From: Pseudomonadota bacterium
GTDB lineage: Bacteria > Desulfobacterota > Desulfobacteria > Desulfobacterales > Desulfolunaceae
DNA: 64,000 nucleotides
Assembly (NCBI GenBank): GCA_018818835.1
Contig: JAHIRD010000027.1
Span: 62,001-126,000 of the forward strand
Direction of reading: 5' to 3'
This document shows, piece after piece, positions 25,043-33,265 of this stretch (position 1 is its first letter; each line of letters opens with the position of its first letter). Made by a program: the position numbers and the translations under genes. The notes beneath the pieces are model-generated. The model was not told the DNA's origin. It made no database searches and saw only the letters and a list, made by a program, of their open reading frames with translations.

Positions 25043-26233
25043 TCACATACCTGAATGCGTTTTCTTCTTTTTATCAAAATGACCGGCAGGTGGCTCAGTT
25101 CTTTTTCTTGAAGAAAAACGGATGGATTCGGTGGGACATACGTCTCTGCAGGTATAGCATGCAAAGCAGTCCGGGATTGTTTTTTTATCGCCATGCAGAA
25201 TGGCTTCCATCACGGTTGACGGACAGGCTGTGGCGCACTTCCCGCAGGCGACACATGTGACATAATCCACACTGATCCTGACTCGGCTTACCTTCTCCAC
25301 AAGCCACCCCACCAGACCGAAAGGGCAGAATAAACTGCACCAGGGGCGATAGATGAACAGACTGAAAAACAGGAGAATTCCAACGAAAACCCCACCGATA
25401 AGCCCAAGATGCATGGGCTTATAAATTTTGAACGGGTCAATGGGTGCAATGCAGTCGAAACCCCACACAAAGGCAATCACTGTAAACACAACGAATACAA
25501 GAACCCGGACGGTATTTGTCAGAACAAAAGGCAGCCGGATGTGTTTGCCGATACCGACGTCCTGATGACCGGTCCGGTTAATCCTGAAAATCAGATCCTG
25601 CAACGTCCCGGCCTGACAGCCCCAGGCGCAGATATACTTATTGGCCGAAAACACACTGATCAGAAAAATCATCAGTGCAATCATCCGGGGAGGAAAGATG
25701 GCATGGGTCGTGGCATAAAGATAAATGGCGTCCTTGACCGTGCCCATGGGACCGGGGTCAGGCCCCATCACCACTCCGAAGATCATCACCGATGAAAAAA
25801 GAAGTGAAAACCTGAGGCGGTTCGTCATTTTCCGTTTACGGGATACGATGAACACCATGACCAGAAAAACAAACCAGAGACCAAACTTTACCGGGATTTT
25901 TATCCAGTTCTTGCTGGCATGTTCTGAGGCCAGCGCCATTTTTTTTGTCACACGAGCTGTGATCTGATCATCAGAGCCGAACTCATCCACCGGTTTCCCA
26001 AGATCGGACGGTGACTGAAGGCCGAATACCTCTTTCAGCGCAGCACGGGGCAATCCGTTGGCTTGCCCGAACTCCATGACGGTCATCCCTCTGCTGATGA
26101 TCAGAGACTTTATCGTTGGAGACTGTTCGGGTTTTCCTCCCCACAGTCTCGTTGATGTCTGCGATAAACCGATGACCATCGCAAGGATCAAAATGAAGCC
26201 GATTGCCGTTGTTAATGCCGGATGTCTGTTCAT
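25043..26233 (-). CDS. NapH/NosR-like polyferredoxin membrane protein
   Basis: This 396-residue inner-membrane protein has an N-terminal anchor, five further spans, and the NapH-type motifs CAWGCQAGTLQDL and PWCSLFCPFGL at the membrane face. Two C-terminal 4Fe-4S motifs follow, CVACGKCATACPS and CFACYTCRDVCPT. Such proteins pass electrons from the quinone pool to periplasmic or cytoplasmic partners. The N-terminal SLIISRGMTVMEFGQANGLP segment resembles a periplasmic helical domain of the same family. There is no reductase gene nearby, so its partner is unknown. Confidence 0.75.
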   Translation of the reverse strand: MNRHPALTTAIGFILILAMVIGLSQTSTRLWGGKPEQSPTIKSLIISRGMTVMEFGQANGLPRAALKEVFGLQSPSDLGKPVDEFGSDDQITARVTKKMALASEHASKNWIKIPVKFGLWFVFLVMVFIVSRKRKMTNRLRFSLLFSSVMIFGVVMGPDPGPMGTVKDAIYLYATTHAIFPPRMIALMIFLISVFSANKYICAWGCQAGTLQDLIFRINRTGHQDVGIGKHIRLPFVLTNTVRVLVFVVFTVIAFVWGFDCIAPIDPFKIYKPMHLGLIGGVFVGILLFFSLFIYRPWCSLFCPFGLVGWLVEKVSRVRISVDYVTCVACGKCATACPSTVMEAILHGDKKTIPDCFACYTCRDVCPTESIRFSSRKRTEPPAGHFDKKKKTHSGM

Positions 26234-26709
26234 TTATTTATTCCCATGCTGTTTTGCACCTCTAAATCAGGTGTCGATGTCTTTCCATCACTGATGTGCC
26301 ATTCTTTTTATCACAAACCACTGAAACGGGCAATATGCCAGGGAAGATCGCTATAGCATCCCAGAAATGGATGATCGGCAGTTTCGTTTTCACCATGCGT
26401 GAGTACCCATGACCGATTTAGGTATGGACAGCGGGAATCACCCTCGATTTCGGCGGCGGTCGTGTGGAATCATACCGCGCGGCGACGCACAATGTTTATG
26501 ATTTGAACGGGAAATGGTAATTTAAACGTAGGGTCAAACCGCGATTGGTGATGTGGCACATGCGTGGTTTGACCCACCGTTCAACCCCCCGTTGATGTAT
26601 CAACCGATCATATCTTTCTGTTGACTGCTTGTCACGCAACCAGCTGTTGATCACATTTTCCCTATACAATTGATGGTGGCTTGGCCATTTTATTTGAATA
26701 TCTGAAAGA
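26234..26709. other. Intergenic stretch with a gene remnant and a hairpin
   Basis: 26436-26520 reads GITLDFGGGRVESYRAATHN and then VYDLNGKW-stop with no usable start, probably the tail of a lost gene. GGGTCAAACC (26531-26540) pairs with GGTTTGACCC (26566-26575) in a 10-bp hairpin of the kind that accompanies RAYT elements. Nothing else was seen. Confidence 0.4.
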
Positions 26710-27099
26710 TTAAAGCAGGATATCGATATCGTAATTGGCGAACATCTTGTCCCCGGTGACCACCGGAAGCCGATGGATCATTGCAGTGGCAATGATGAAC
26801 CTGTCGCATGGATCTTTGTGAAAATCCGGCAATTGAACGGATGCACCCGCGATGTGGTGATTGATCGGTATTTCGGAGATGCCATGGAATTCAACTATTT
26901 TTAAGTACCAGCTTTGGGCGTCGCAGGGTAATTCGATTCCCCCTTTTTTGTTTTTCAATGAAATCTCAAATGCTGATATGGATGATACAAAAACTGCGCT
27001 TGCATTCTCAATCCGTTCAAGAGATTGAGGAGTCAGCTCGCCTCCGCCCGCTGCAAGCCATATCAAAGCGCATGTGTCAAGCAAAAGCGGATTAGACAT
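26710..27099 (-). CDS. PIN-domain toxin (VapC-like)
   Basis: This 129-residue protein has the acidic PIN residues in order: LLLDTCALIWLA (Asp8), SAFEISLK (Glu), KDPCDRFIIATAM (Asp) and VVTGDKMF (Asp). The DPxDR and TGD signatures place it in the COG3744 branch that pairs with Phd-type antitoxins. It cleaves RNA. It overlaps the antitoxin gene by 8 bases and both are on the minus strand. Confidence 0.9.
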   Translation of the reverse strand: MSNPLLLDTCALIWLAAGGGELTPQSLERIENASAVFVSSISAFEISLKNKKGGIELPCDAQSWYLKIVEFHGISEIPINHHIAGASVQLPDFHKDPCDRFIIATAMIHRLPVVTGDKMFANYDIDILL

Positions 27100-27316
27100 C
27101 CCAATCCTCTTCAGTTAAGGGTTCCGTTAAATCACAATGGATTTTGATCCGGCTTAAAAAAGGATCAGGTTTTAGCCGGGTTTTTTTTTTGTGCGGAACA
27201 ATTTCCGCGATCGGTTTTCCATTCCGGCAAATAAGATAGGTTTCCCCGGTTGTTTCGATATCAACTAATATGCCGGATAGATTTGTTTTTGTTTCATGGA
27301 TATTGAGCGTTTTCAT
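27092..27316 (-). CDS. Phd/YefM-family antitoxin
   Basis: This protein has 74 residues. MKTLNIHETKTNLSGILVDI and YLICRNGKPIAEIVPHKKK form the Phd/YefM DNA-binding fold, and the acidic tail (CDLTEPLTEEDWDV) should wrap the toxin. A GGAGG site stands 5 bases before ATG 27316. An inverted repeat just upstream is the likely operator. Confidence 0.9.
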   Translation of the reverse strand: MKTLNIHETKTNLSGILVDIETTGETYLICRNGKPIAEIVPHKKKTRLKPDPFLSRIKIHCDLTEPLTEEDWDV

Positions 27317-27331
27317 GGGTGCCTCCAGAAA

Positions 27332-27375
27332 TTAGTCCGATGAACTAAGCTAATGTGACTATATGTTTTTGTCAA
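27332..27375 (-). promoter_or_regulatory. Promoter and operator of the Phd/PIN module
   Basis: On the minus strand TTGACA (27370-27375) is followed after 17 bases by TAGCTT (27347-27352), a weak -10. The inverted repeat TTAGT-N7-ACTAA (27332-27348) overlaps it and is a plausible antitoxin binding site. Confidence 0.5.
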
Positions 27376-27404
27376 TATTTATTTAAAGCTTCTTTGAGAG
27401 GAAG

Positions 27405-27490
27405 TCGGGTCAAGAAGTCGGGTCAAACCTTGATCTTTGATTATAACATTCATTTTCCTGTTCCCAAAATCAATAATCAAGGTTTCATTC
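27405..27490. repeat. REP-like hairpin with GTCGGGTCAA repeats
   Basis: Two AAGTCGGGTCAA words stand next to each other. AAACCTTGAT (27425-27434) pairs with ATCAAGGTTT (27476-27485), followed by CTCTGACCCCA. This is the layout of RAYT-mobilised palindromes; the transposase itself is not here. Confidence 0.55.
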
Positions 27491-27611
27491 TCTGACCCCA
27501 TTCCCAATGATCCGATCCTTATGAATTCTGACGGCTTATGCTATATACACTTGCTATATACATTTTTTTGTTATATATTTCTGTTAGATAGCACATAAAA
27601 GGAGAGGCATA

Positions 27612-27848
27612 ATGGCTTTATTAGGATCAGTATTTGAAAACAATCGAACCCAGGCAATACGGCTCCCTGTGGAAACCCGTTTCCCCGAAGGTGTTAAAAA
27701 AGTCGTTGTACGTGTTGTGGGTCTTGATCGAATTATCTCACCGGCCAATAATACGTGGGATAGTTTTTTTCTGACCAAAGATAGTGTAAGCGATGATTTT
27801 ATGGCCGAACGGGCGTCACAGGATCAATCAGATAGAGAATCCTTATAA
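27612..27848 (+). CDS. vapB: VapB-type antitoxin
   Basis: This protein has 78 residues. The N-terminal [20 protein letters not shown] segment is the swapped-hairpin AbrB-like domain of VapB/VagC antitoxins. The C-terminal half is acidic and should bind the toxin. AAAGGAGAGGCATA precedes ATG 27612. Its stop overlaps the toxin start (TAATG), giving translational coupling. Confidence 0.88.
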   Translation: MALLGSVFENNRTQAIRLPVETRFPEGVKKVVVRVVGLDRIISPANNTWDSFFLTKDSVSDDFMAERASQDQSDRESL

Positions 27849-28246
27849 TGTTGAAATACATGCTGGATACAAATATCGTCATATATGTATTAAAACGCCG
27901 CCCAGTTGAGCTTTTAGACGTGTTTAACCGTCACGCCGGACAGATGTGTATCAGCTCGATAACATTGGCTGAACTGTTGCACGGCGTTGAAAAAAGTGCG
28001 ATGCCGGATCATAACCTGATACAGGTTGAAGACTTTATCTCCAGGTTAGAGGTATTGCCATATGGGGCTAAAGCCGCCTCCCATTATGGTGACATCCGGG
28101 CAAAGCTTGAGAGGAACGGTGCTCCTATCGGCGTTAATGACCTGCATATTGCCGGACACGCGCGTAGTGAAGGATTCGTGCTGGTCACCAACAATGTACG
28201 TGAATTTGAGCGGGTTGAATGTTTACGTTTGGACAACTGGGTTTAA
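27848..28246 (+). CDS. vapC: VapC-type PIN-domain ribonuclease toxin
   Basis: This 132-residue protein has all the PIN acidic positions: YMLDTNIVIYVL (Asp7), SSITLAELLHGVEKS (Glu), IGVNDLHIAGHARS (Asp) and VTNNVREFERV. This matches the MvpT/VagD-like VapC group, which cleaves initiator tRNA in enteric bacteria. It is co-translated with the vapB gene just upstream. Confidence 0.93.
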   Translation: MLKYMLDTNIVIYVLKRRPVELLDVFNRHAGQMCISSITLAELLHGVEKSAMPDHNLIQVEDFISRLEVLPYGAKAASHYGDIRAKLERNGAPIGVNDLHIAGHARSEGFVLVTNNVREFERVECLRLDNWV

Positions 28247-28299
28247 CGGTTTGTGGAAATAATGCGATCATTATGTATGGTGTCTCGAATGGCACTAAC

Positions 28300-28662
28300 T
28301 TAAGTTTTTGCACGTCTTTTCCGTTTTTTAACGGGTGCAGTTGTGTATTGGCATAGAAGAAGTGATATCGCCTTCATTTTCTTGATAATATTTTCTAATT
28401 CGCGATTGTTGTCAATAGCCTTTTGGTAAGATTTGGCTTGACCTGCGGTGAGGTTTATCGTAGTCGTTTTCCCATTTTTTTTGAACGTCCACTGGTAGTA
28501 AGGGCCATAGGTTTTTTCTTTTGACGGATCCTTCGGGGTTTCCCGCACTATTTTTCTTTCTGTAATTGTTCCCTGCAAAACTAATCCTACTTTCCCCAGC
28601 CGCGATACCAGCTGTGAGTACTGTACTTGTAGCTGCTTGGCTATTTTTTTGTCTTCAGTCAT
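28300..28662 (-). CDS. Small basic protein often found beside transposases (DUF6788-like)
   Basis: This protein has 120 residues. YGPYYQWTFKKNGKTTTINL and TAGQAKSYQKAIDNNRELE, with a very basic tail (VKKRKRRAKT), match from memory the small DUF6788 proteins that accompany some DDE transposases. Its function is unknown. It is divergent from the truncated transposase at 28743, and a perfect 13-bp-arm palindrome lies between them. Confidence 0.55.
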   Translation of the reverse strand: MTEDKKIAKQLQVQYSQLVSRLGKVGLVLQGTITERKIVRETPKDPSKEKTYGPYYQWTFKKNGKTTTINLTAGQAKSYQKAIDNNRELENIIKKMKAISLLLCQYTTAPVKKRKRRAKT

Positions 28663-28685
28663 AAATCCCCCGTTTTTTGTTGATT

Positions 28686-28715
28686 TTTATTACAAGTATA
28701 TTTACTTGTAATAAA
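28686..28715. promoter_or_regulatory. Palindrome between divergent genes
   Basis: TTTATTACAAGTA (28686-28698) and TACTTGTAATAAA (28703-28715) are perfect inverted repeats with a 4-base centre. The position, 24 bases from the minus-strand start and 28 from the plus-strand start, suggests a shared operator or an IS end. Confidence 0.5.
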
Positions 28716-28742
28716 TGATGTCAATAAAATTATGGAGGGATT

Positions 28743-29138
28743 ATGAAAAATAAGTCTATCTTATTGGGCCAAAGTAATGGTGCCATGAGGAATAAGCCTC
28801 TTACGGAGATACCTGAGATGTTCAGTCAGTTGATTCAACTACCTGAGGCACAATACGGACGGAAGCGGTTGTTTTCACCACAAAGGACGTTCTGGCTGTT
28901 TTTGTCACAGGTTATTGCCAAAAGTGCTTCCTGCAGAGAAACAGTCAGGAAGTTTCTCGTCTGGCTGGCTGCCGAAAAAGGGGCCGTCGCGTCTCCAGGT
29001 ACTGCAGCCTATTGTAAGGCAAGGGCAAGGCTGGGACAAAAATTTTTAAAAACAATAAACCGGCAGGTGGTTGCTAACGCTTTGGCAATGGCTTGCCGCC
29101 AACGACGTCGTTTTGGCGGACAGAGGCTTCTGCGGTAG
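28743..29138 (+). pseudogene. DDE transposase of the IS4 group, C-terminally truncated
   Basis: The 131 residues match only the N-terminal domain of IS4-type transposases: RKRLFSPQRTFWLFLSQVIA, SCRETVRKFLVWLA and GTAAYCKARARL. The DDE catalytic domain is missing. The frame ends at a TAG that is already part of repeat copy B at 29136, so the gene was cut at the repeat border. GGAGGGATT precedes the ATG, so the fragment could still be translated. Confidence 0.75.
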
Positions 29139-29303
29139 TGAACATATGTTTTGATTTCAACGGATACGTGACGAACGGAAATAACTTCGTGACAAAAATA
29201 TATAAGTGGGATAAACGGTAGTAAAAGTGTGATGAACGGCAGCTTAATAAATCACGCGAAATCAATAAAGATCCTTTTGGCCCTTAATGATCATGAATTC
29301 ATG
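29136..29303 (+). repeat. Repeat family 4, copy B
   Basis: In-line partner of 24780-24945, see that copy for shared words. The rest of the stretch to 29437 holds GTTTAAATTC/GAATTTATTGTTTAAATTC words and presumably the promoter of the regulator gene, but no clear boxes. Confidence 0.75.
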
Positions 29304-29437
29304 CCGTGAATGATTGTTCAGGCGCTCAAACAATGTTCACATTTACATCCGTGTTAATGACATAGCGTTTAAATTCATTCATAAAGATCGAATTTATTGT
29401 TTAAATTCGATTCAAGCCTTGTCTTCGTGGGGAGTTC

Positions 29438-30181
29438 ATGAAAATAAAAGCAATGATTGTCGAGGATGAAGCGATCAATTTACGGGTGCTGGAGAAGATG
29501 CTTCAGCAGTATCCGAAAATCGAGATCGTGGGCAAGGCGGAGAGCCGCAAGGAGGCCCTGGCGATTCTCAAAGAGCGTACTCCCGATGTGATTTTTCTGG
29601 ATATCCTTCTGCCCGATGGCTCGGGTTTTGATATTCTTTCCCATGTGGATGACAAAATCAGCGTTATCTTTACGACGGGACATGGGTCATACGCGGTCCA
29701 GGCGTTTGAAATCAATGCGGTGGATTATCTTTTGAAACCGTTCAGCCATGACCGTCTGGCCGAGGCCATCCGGCGCATGGAGAGCATGAAACAAAAAAAC
29801 CTCTCAAGCAGCAAGGGGGATGAGGGCCCCGTGTTCAAACTCAAGGTGGACCAGCTTCTGGTCAAAACCGGCTCGGAGCAGCGGTTTGTCCGATACTCCG
29901 ATGTCCTCGCCGTTGTTTCGGAAGGAGGGAATTACACCTCCGTGCACTACAGTTGGAAAAAACCGGCCATCATTCGGAAGACCCTCAAAGAATTGGAGGA
30001 GACACTTCCCGTCGGTCAATTTTTCCGTATCCACCGGTCCTGCATCATCAATGCAGCCAAGATTGTCCGTCTTTCCCAAAAAGACGGATATGTTGTCTAT
30101 CTGGACGGGATGGAAGATCCGTATAAGGTGTCCCGCCGCCATGTGGCCGATATCAAAAAAGCCATGACGCCCCCCTCCTGA
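29438..30181 (+). CDS. LytTR-family response regulator
   Basis: This protein has 247 residues. The receiver domain (1-125) has the acidic pair in VEDEA, phospho-acceptor Asp55 in FLDILLPDGSG, Thr in FTTGHGSYAVQAF and Lys in YLLKPF. The LytTR DNA-binding domain (about 140-240) includes FVRYSDVLAVVSEGGNYTSV and GQFFRIHRSCIINAAKI. LytTR regulators bind promoters with repeated short sites and often govern surface or signalling genes. The hybrid kinase gene starts 17 bases later, so the two form one operon, and the kinase is the likely phosphate donor. Confidence 0.92.
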   Translation: MKIKAMIVEDEAINLRVLEKMLQQYPKIEIVGKAESRKEALAILKERTPDVIFLDILLPDGSGFDILSHVDDKISVIFTTGHGSYAVQAFEINAVDYLLKPFSHDRLAEAIRRMESMKQKNLSSSKGDEGPVFKLKVDQLLVKTGSEQRFVRYSDVLAVVSEGGNYTSVHYSWKKPAIIRKTLKELEETLPVGQFFRIHRSCIINAAKIVRLSQKDGYVVYLDGMEDPYKVSRRHVADIKKAMTPPS

Positions 30182-30197
30182 ACACGGAGTTCCCGCT

Positions 30198-33110
30198 ATG
30201 TTTTCGTCCACCTTGTTTAAAAAAATCTTTCTCTATATTTTCTGCGCCATGGCGTTTCTTTTCGTCTGCATTTATTTTCAGACCGTGCCGGTGGTCAAGA
30301 ACAAAGTCTTCAGCCTGGAACGAGAATCGGCAATGACCATTCTCGACAACGTGTATGAAATCGTGGATGCAAAATACCAGGATATCGAGGGCTACAGAAA
30401 AAGCGCACTGGAAGACCACAAACGCGAACTCAGGAATATCGTTCAGATTGCCGAGTCCCATATCCGGAACCGATACACCGATTACACATCGGGGCGTTTG
30501 ACGGAAACCCGGGCCAAAGAAATGGTTCTTCAGGAACTCCGGTCTTTCCTGTACGGCAAAAACGATTACATCTGGGTGGCTGATTACCAGTCCGTGCTCA
30601 TTTCCCATCCGGACAAGGAGCTGTTTAATGCGGATTTTTCAGAGGTGACGGATATTCACGGCAATCTCATCGTCCCGGATCTGGTGAAGGTGGCCCTGGA
30701 TCATGGAGAGGGGTTTCATTCCTACTGGTGGAGACGTCTGGGCTCCACCACGCCCATGGAGAAGCTGAGCTATTCCAAGCATTTCAAGCCGTGGGAATGG
30801 GTGGTCGGCACAGGAGTTTACATCAACGATGTGGAAGAGGAGGTGGATCGCCAGAAAACCAAAATGATCGAGGACCTCAAACAGATCCTTACAACGATCC
30901 GGATCGCGGGAACCGGTTACATGTTTATCTTTGATTCGGACATGACCATGTTGATCCATCCCGATCCCAAACTTGAAGGCACCTTTGGCGGTAATCTGCT
31001 CAACCCCGATACCGGCAAACCGATTTTAAAAGACCTTGTTGCGGTGGCCGGGGAAAGAGGCCGGGATTATGTATACAGATGGAATAAACCGGGAGATAAG
31101 GACAACTTCATCCACGAGAAAATGTCCTGGGTCAGAGAATTCAAGGGGCTTGGCTGGTATATCGCTTCTTCCGTGTATGTGGATGAACTGAACAAAGGCT
31201 CCATGCTCCTCAGGAACAGGATTCTTTTTATTTTTCTGATCACGTTTTTTCTTTTTTTTCTGGTGTCATGTTTTTTTCTTAACCGGCTTCTTGTGCCCGT
31301 TCGGAAACTATACGGCACAGCGGAAGAGGTCATGGCGGGAAATCTGTCGGTCCGGTGCAATATCGACACTAAGGATGAGTTCGGTATGCTGGCCGACGCG
31401 TTCAACAGCATGGTGGCCAAGCTGAGTTCAAACATCCGGGAACTGGATAGCCGTGTCAGGGAGCGGACGGCAGAGCTTTTAAAGGCCAAAGACCTGGCCG
31501 AGTCCGCGGCAAAGGCCAAGAGTACGTTTCTCGCCAACATGAGCCATGAAATCAAAACCCCCTTAAACGCCATTATGGGACTCACCCAATTGACCTGTGA
31601 GACGGATCTGACGGAAAAACAAAACGGCTATGTGGACAAAATCGGAAAATCCGCCCAATCCCTTTCGCTTATTGTTCACGATATTCTTGATTTTTCAAAA
31701 ATCGAGGCCGGAAAGATGGAAGTGATTCGGTCAGAATTCAGCATGGAGGACATGCTCGACCATCTGTCTGAGATGTTTGCTCTGAAGGCACAAAAAAAAG
31801 GGCTGACTCTGGATTATAAGGTGTCTGATCAGGTCCCCGGGCTTCTTTTCGGGGATTCGGTTCATTTGACCCAGGTTCTGATGAATTTGATATCCAATGG
31901 GATCAAGTATACGGATAAAGGCGGCGTGACTGTGACAGTGGATACGGTGGAAGCAGGAGAGCAGGTGGAAGACCCTTCGTGCGTGACTCTGACCGTCTCG
32001 GTGATGGATTCGGGGATTGGAATATCCGGGGACGATATCGGCCGTTTGTTTCAACCGTTCACCCAGATCGACGAATCCATCACCCGGACCCATGGTGGGA
32101 CGGGACTGGGCTTGAGTATTTGCAAGCAGCTGATCGGTCTTATGGGTGGAAACATAGGGGTGGAAAGCAGGCCAAACATAGGAAGCACCTTTGTATTCAC
32201 GTCCGTTTTTGAGAGGGTCTCCGGGGTGACTTCTCCGGCGCGGCTTTATGAAGAACAGAACCTTAAACGGGGCTCTGGCCATGTGCCGGACATCAATCCT
32301 ATCTCCGGGGTCCATATTCTTCTGGTGGAAGATAATGAAATCAACCGTCAGGTGGTCCGCGAATATCTGGAGAACCGGTCGATCCGGGTCACCGTCGCGG
32401 AAAACGGCCGCGAAGCCGTGGATTGTGTGGTAGGGTCGGAGGTGCCTTTCCATGCCATTCTCATGGATATCCAAATGCCCGTCATGAACGGATTGGATGC
32501 GGCAAAAGCTATTCTATCAATAGAAAAAGGGGCCTGGGTTCCCATCATCGCCCTGACCGCCCATGCCCTGGTTGAGGAAAGGGAGAAATGTCTTGATTTG
32601 GGCATGGTTGATTATCTGACCAAGCCCATCAACCCCCAGGCCATCTTGAACACCCTTGTGACATGGATCAAGCCCGGGCATACCCCACCTATCCATGACA
32701 TGGCCATACCGGATAACCATGATTTCATTGGACGGCTTCCCACTTCCGTGCCGGGTATAGACATTGCCGACGGTCTCGCCCGGGTGGATCACGATGAAGA
32801 ACTTTACCTTGAGCTACTGGGAAAATTGAAAGATACCTATACCCATGCCGCAAGAGACATTCGCCATCACATCACTGGGCAGGATATGAAACGCGTTTAC
32901 CACGTGGTTCATTCCCTGAAAGGCGTTGCGGGCAATCTTGGGGCCCATGAGCTTTCAAACAGTGCACAGGCCATCCAGGAGGTTTTGAACGAGGGCGGCG
33001 ATATATCCCATTTATTAGGAACGTTTGAGGAAGCCCTAAGCCGGGTCATGGCCAGTATCGAGGAGTTGGAACAGTTACGTCCCGAAACGTCCGTGGAAAC
33101 CCCTTTATAG
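30198..33110 (+). CDS. Hybrid sensor histidine kinase with two Cache domains, REC and Hpt
   Basis: This protein has 970 residues. An N-terminal membrane helix (9-31) is followed by two periplasmic Cache modules, each with the DYIWVADYQSVLISHPD / GYMFIFDSDMTMLIHPDP pattern. Then come a second helix (near 336-358), HAMP, and HisKA with His450 in ANMSHEIKTPLNAIMG. The HATPase follows (SNGIKYTDKGG, DSGIGISGDD, GGTGLGLSICKQL). A receiver has Asp757 (AILMDIQMPVMNG), and an Hpt domain has His905 in VHSLKGVAGNLG. The protein can run a complete His-Asp-His phosphorelay to the LytTR regulator encoded upstream. Cache domains usually bind small organic ligands; the ligand here is unknown. Confidence 0.93.
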   Translation: MFSSTLFKKIFLYIFCAMAFLFVCIYFQTVPVVKNKVFSLERESAMTILDNVYEIVDAKYQDIEGYRKSALEDHKRELRNIVQIAESHIRNRYTDYTSGRLTETRAKEMVLQELRSFLYGKNDYIWVADYQSVLISHPDKELFNADFSEVTDIHGNLIVPDLVKVALDHGEGFHSYWWRRLGSTTPMEKLSYSKHFKPWEWVVGTGVYINDVEEEVDRQKTKMIEDLKQILTTIRIAGTGYMFIFDSDMTMLIHPDPKLEGTFGGNLLNPDTGKPILKDLVAVAGERGRDYVYRWNKPGDKDNFIHEKMSWVREFKGLGWYIASSVYVDELNKGSMLLRNRILFIFLITFFLFFLVSCFFLNRLLVPVRKLYGTAEEVMAGNLSVRCNIDTKDEFGMLADAFNSMVAKLSSNIRELDSRVRERTAELLKAKDLAESAAKAKSTFLANMSHEIKTPLNAIMGLTQLTCETDLTEKQNGYVDKIGKSAQSLSLIVHDILDFSKIEAGKMEVIRSEFSMEDMLDHLSEMFALKAQKKGLTLDYKVSDQVPGLLFGDSVHLTQVLMNLISNGIKYTDKGGVTVTVDTVEAGEQVEDPSCVTLTVSVMDSGIGISGDDIGRLFQPFTQIDESITRTHGGTGLGLSICKQLIGLMGGNIGVESRPNIGSTFVFTSVFERVSGVTSPARLYEEQNLKRGSGHVPDINPISGVHILLVEDNEINRQVVREYLENRSIRVTVAENGREAVDCVVGSEVPFHAILMDIQMPVMNGLDAAKAILSIEKGAWVPIIALTAHALVEEREKCLDLGMVDYLTKPINPQAILNTLVTWIKPGHTPPIHDMAIPDNHDFIGRLPTSVPGIDIADGLARVDHDEELYLELLGKLKDTYTHAARDIRHHITGQDMKRVYHVVHSLKGVAGNLGAHELSNSAQAIQEVLNEGGDISHLLGTFEEALSRVMASIEELEQLRPETSVETPL

Positions 33111-33209
33111 TGATTGCCAAAATAACGTTTCAAATGAACGTTGCCTCCGGCAGCAGGTTTTTGAAAATCCGGACAAACACAAGCTGAAGTTACGTGGGTT
33201 ATGATGGGC

Positions 33210-33254
33210 AAGCCCACCCTGCGTCTCGCCATGGGGGAGGTGCAGGGTGGGCTT
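33210..33254. terminator. Hairpin between convergent genes
   Basis: AAGCCCACCCTGC (33210-33222) pairs perfectly with GCAGGGTGGGCTT (33242-33254). It lies between the ends of the kinase gene and the hydrogenase gene and may end transcription from both sides. A T tract is lacking, and GTGGGTTATGATGGGCAAGC upstream is a repeat seen in many genomes. Confidence 0.5.
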
Positions 33255-33265
33255 CTGGAAATGTG

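Noticed and set aside
31731-32474. 247-codon minus-strand frame inside the histidine kinase
   Set aside because: It is a shadow of the HATPase and receiver region of the kinase.
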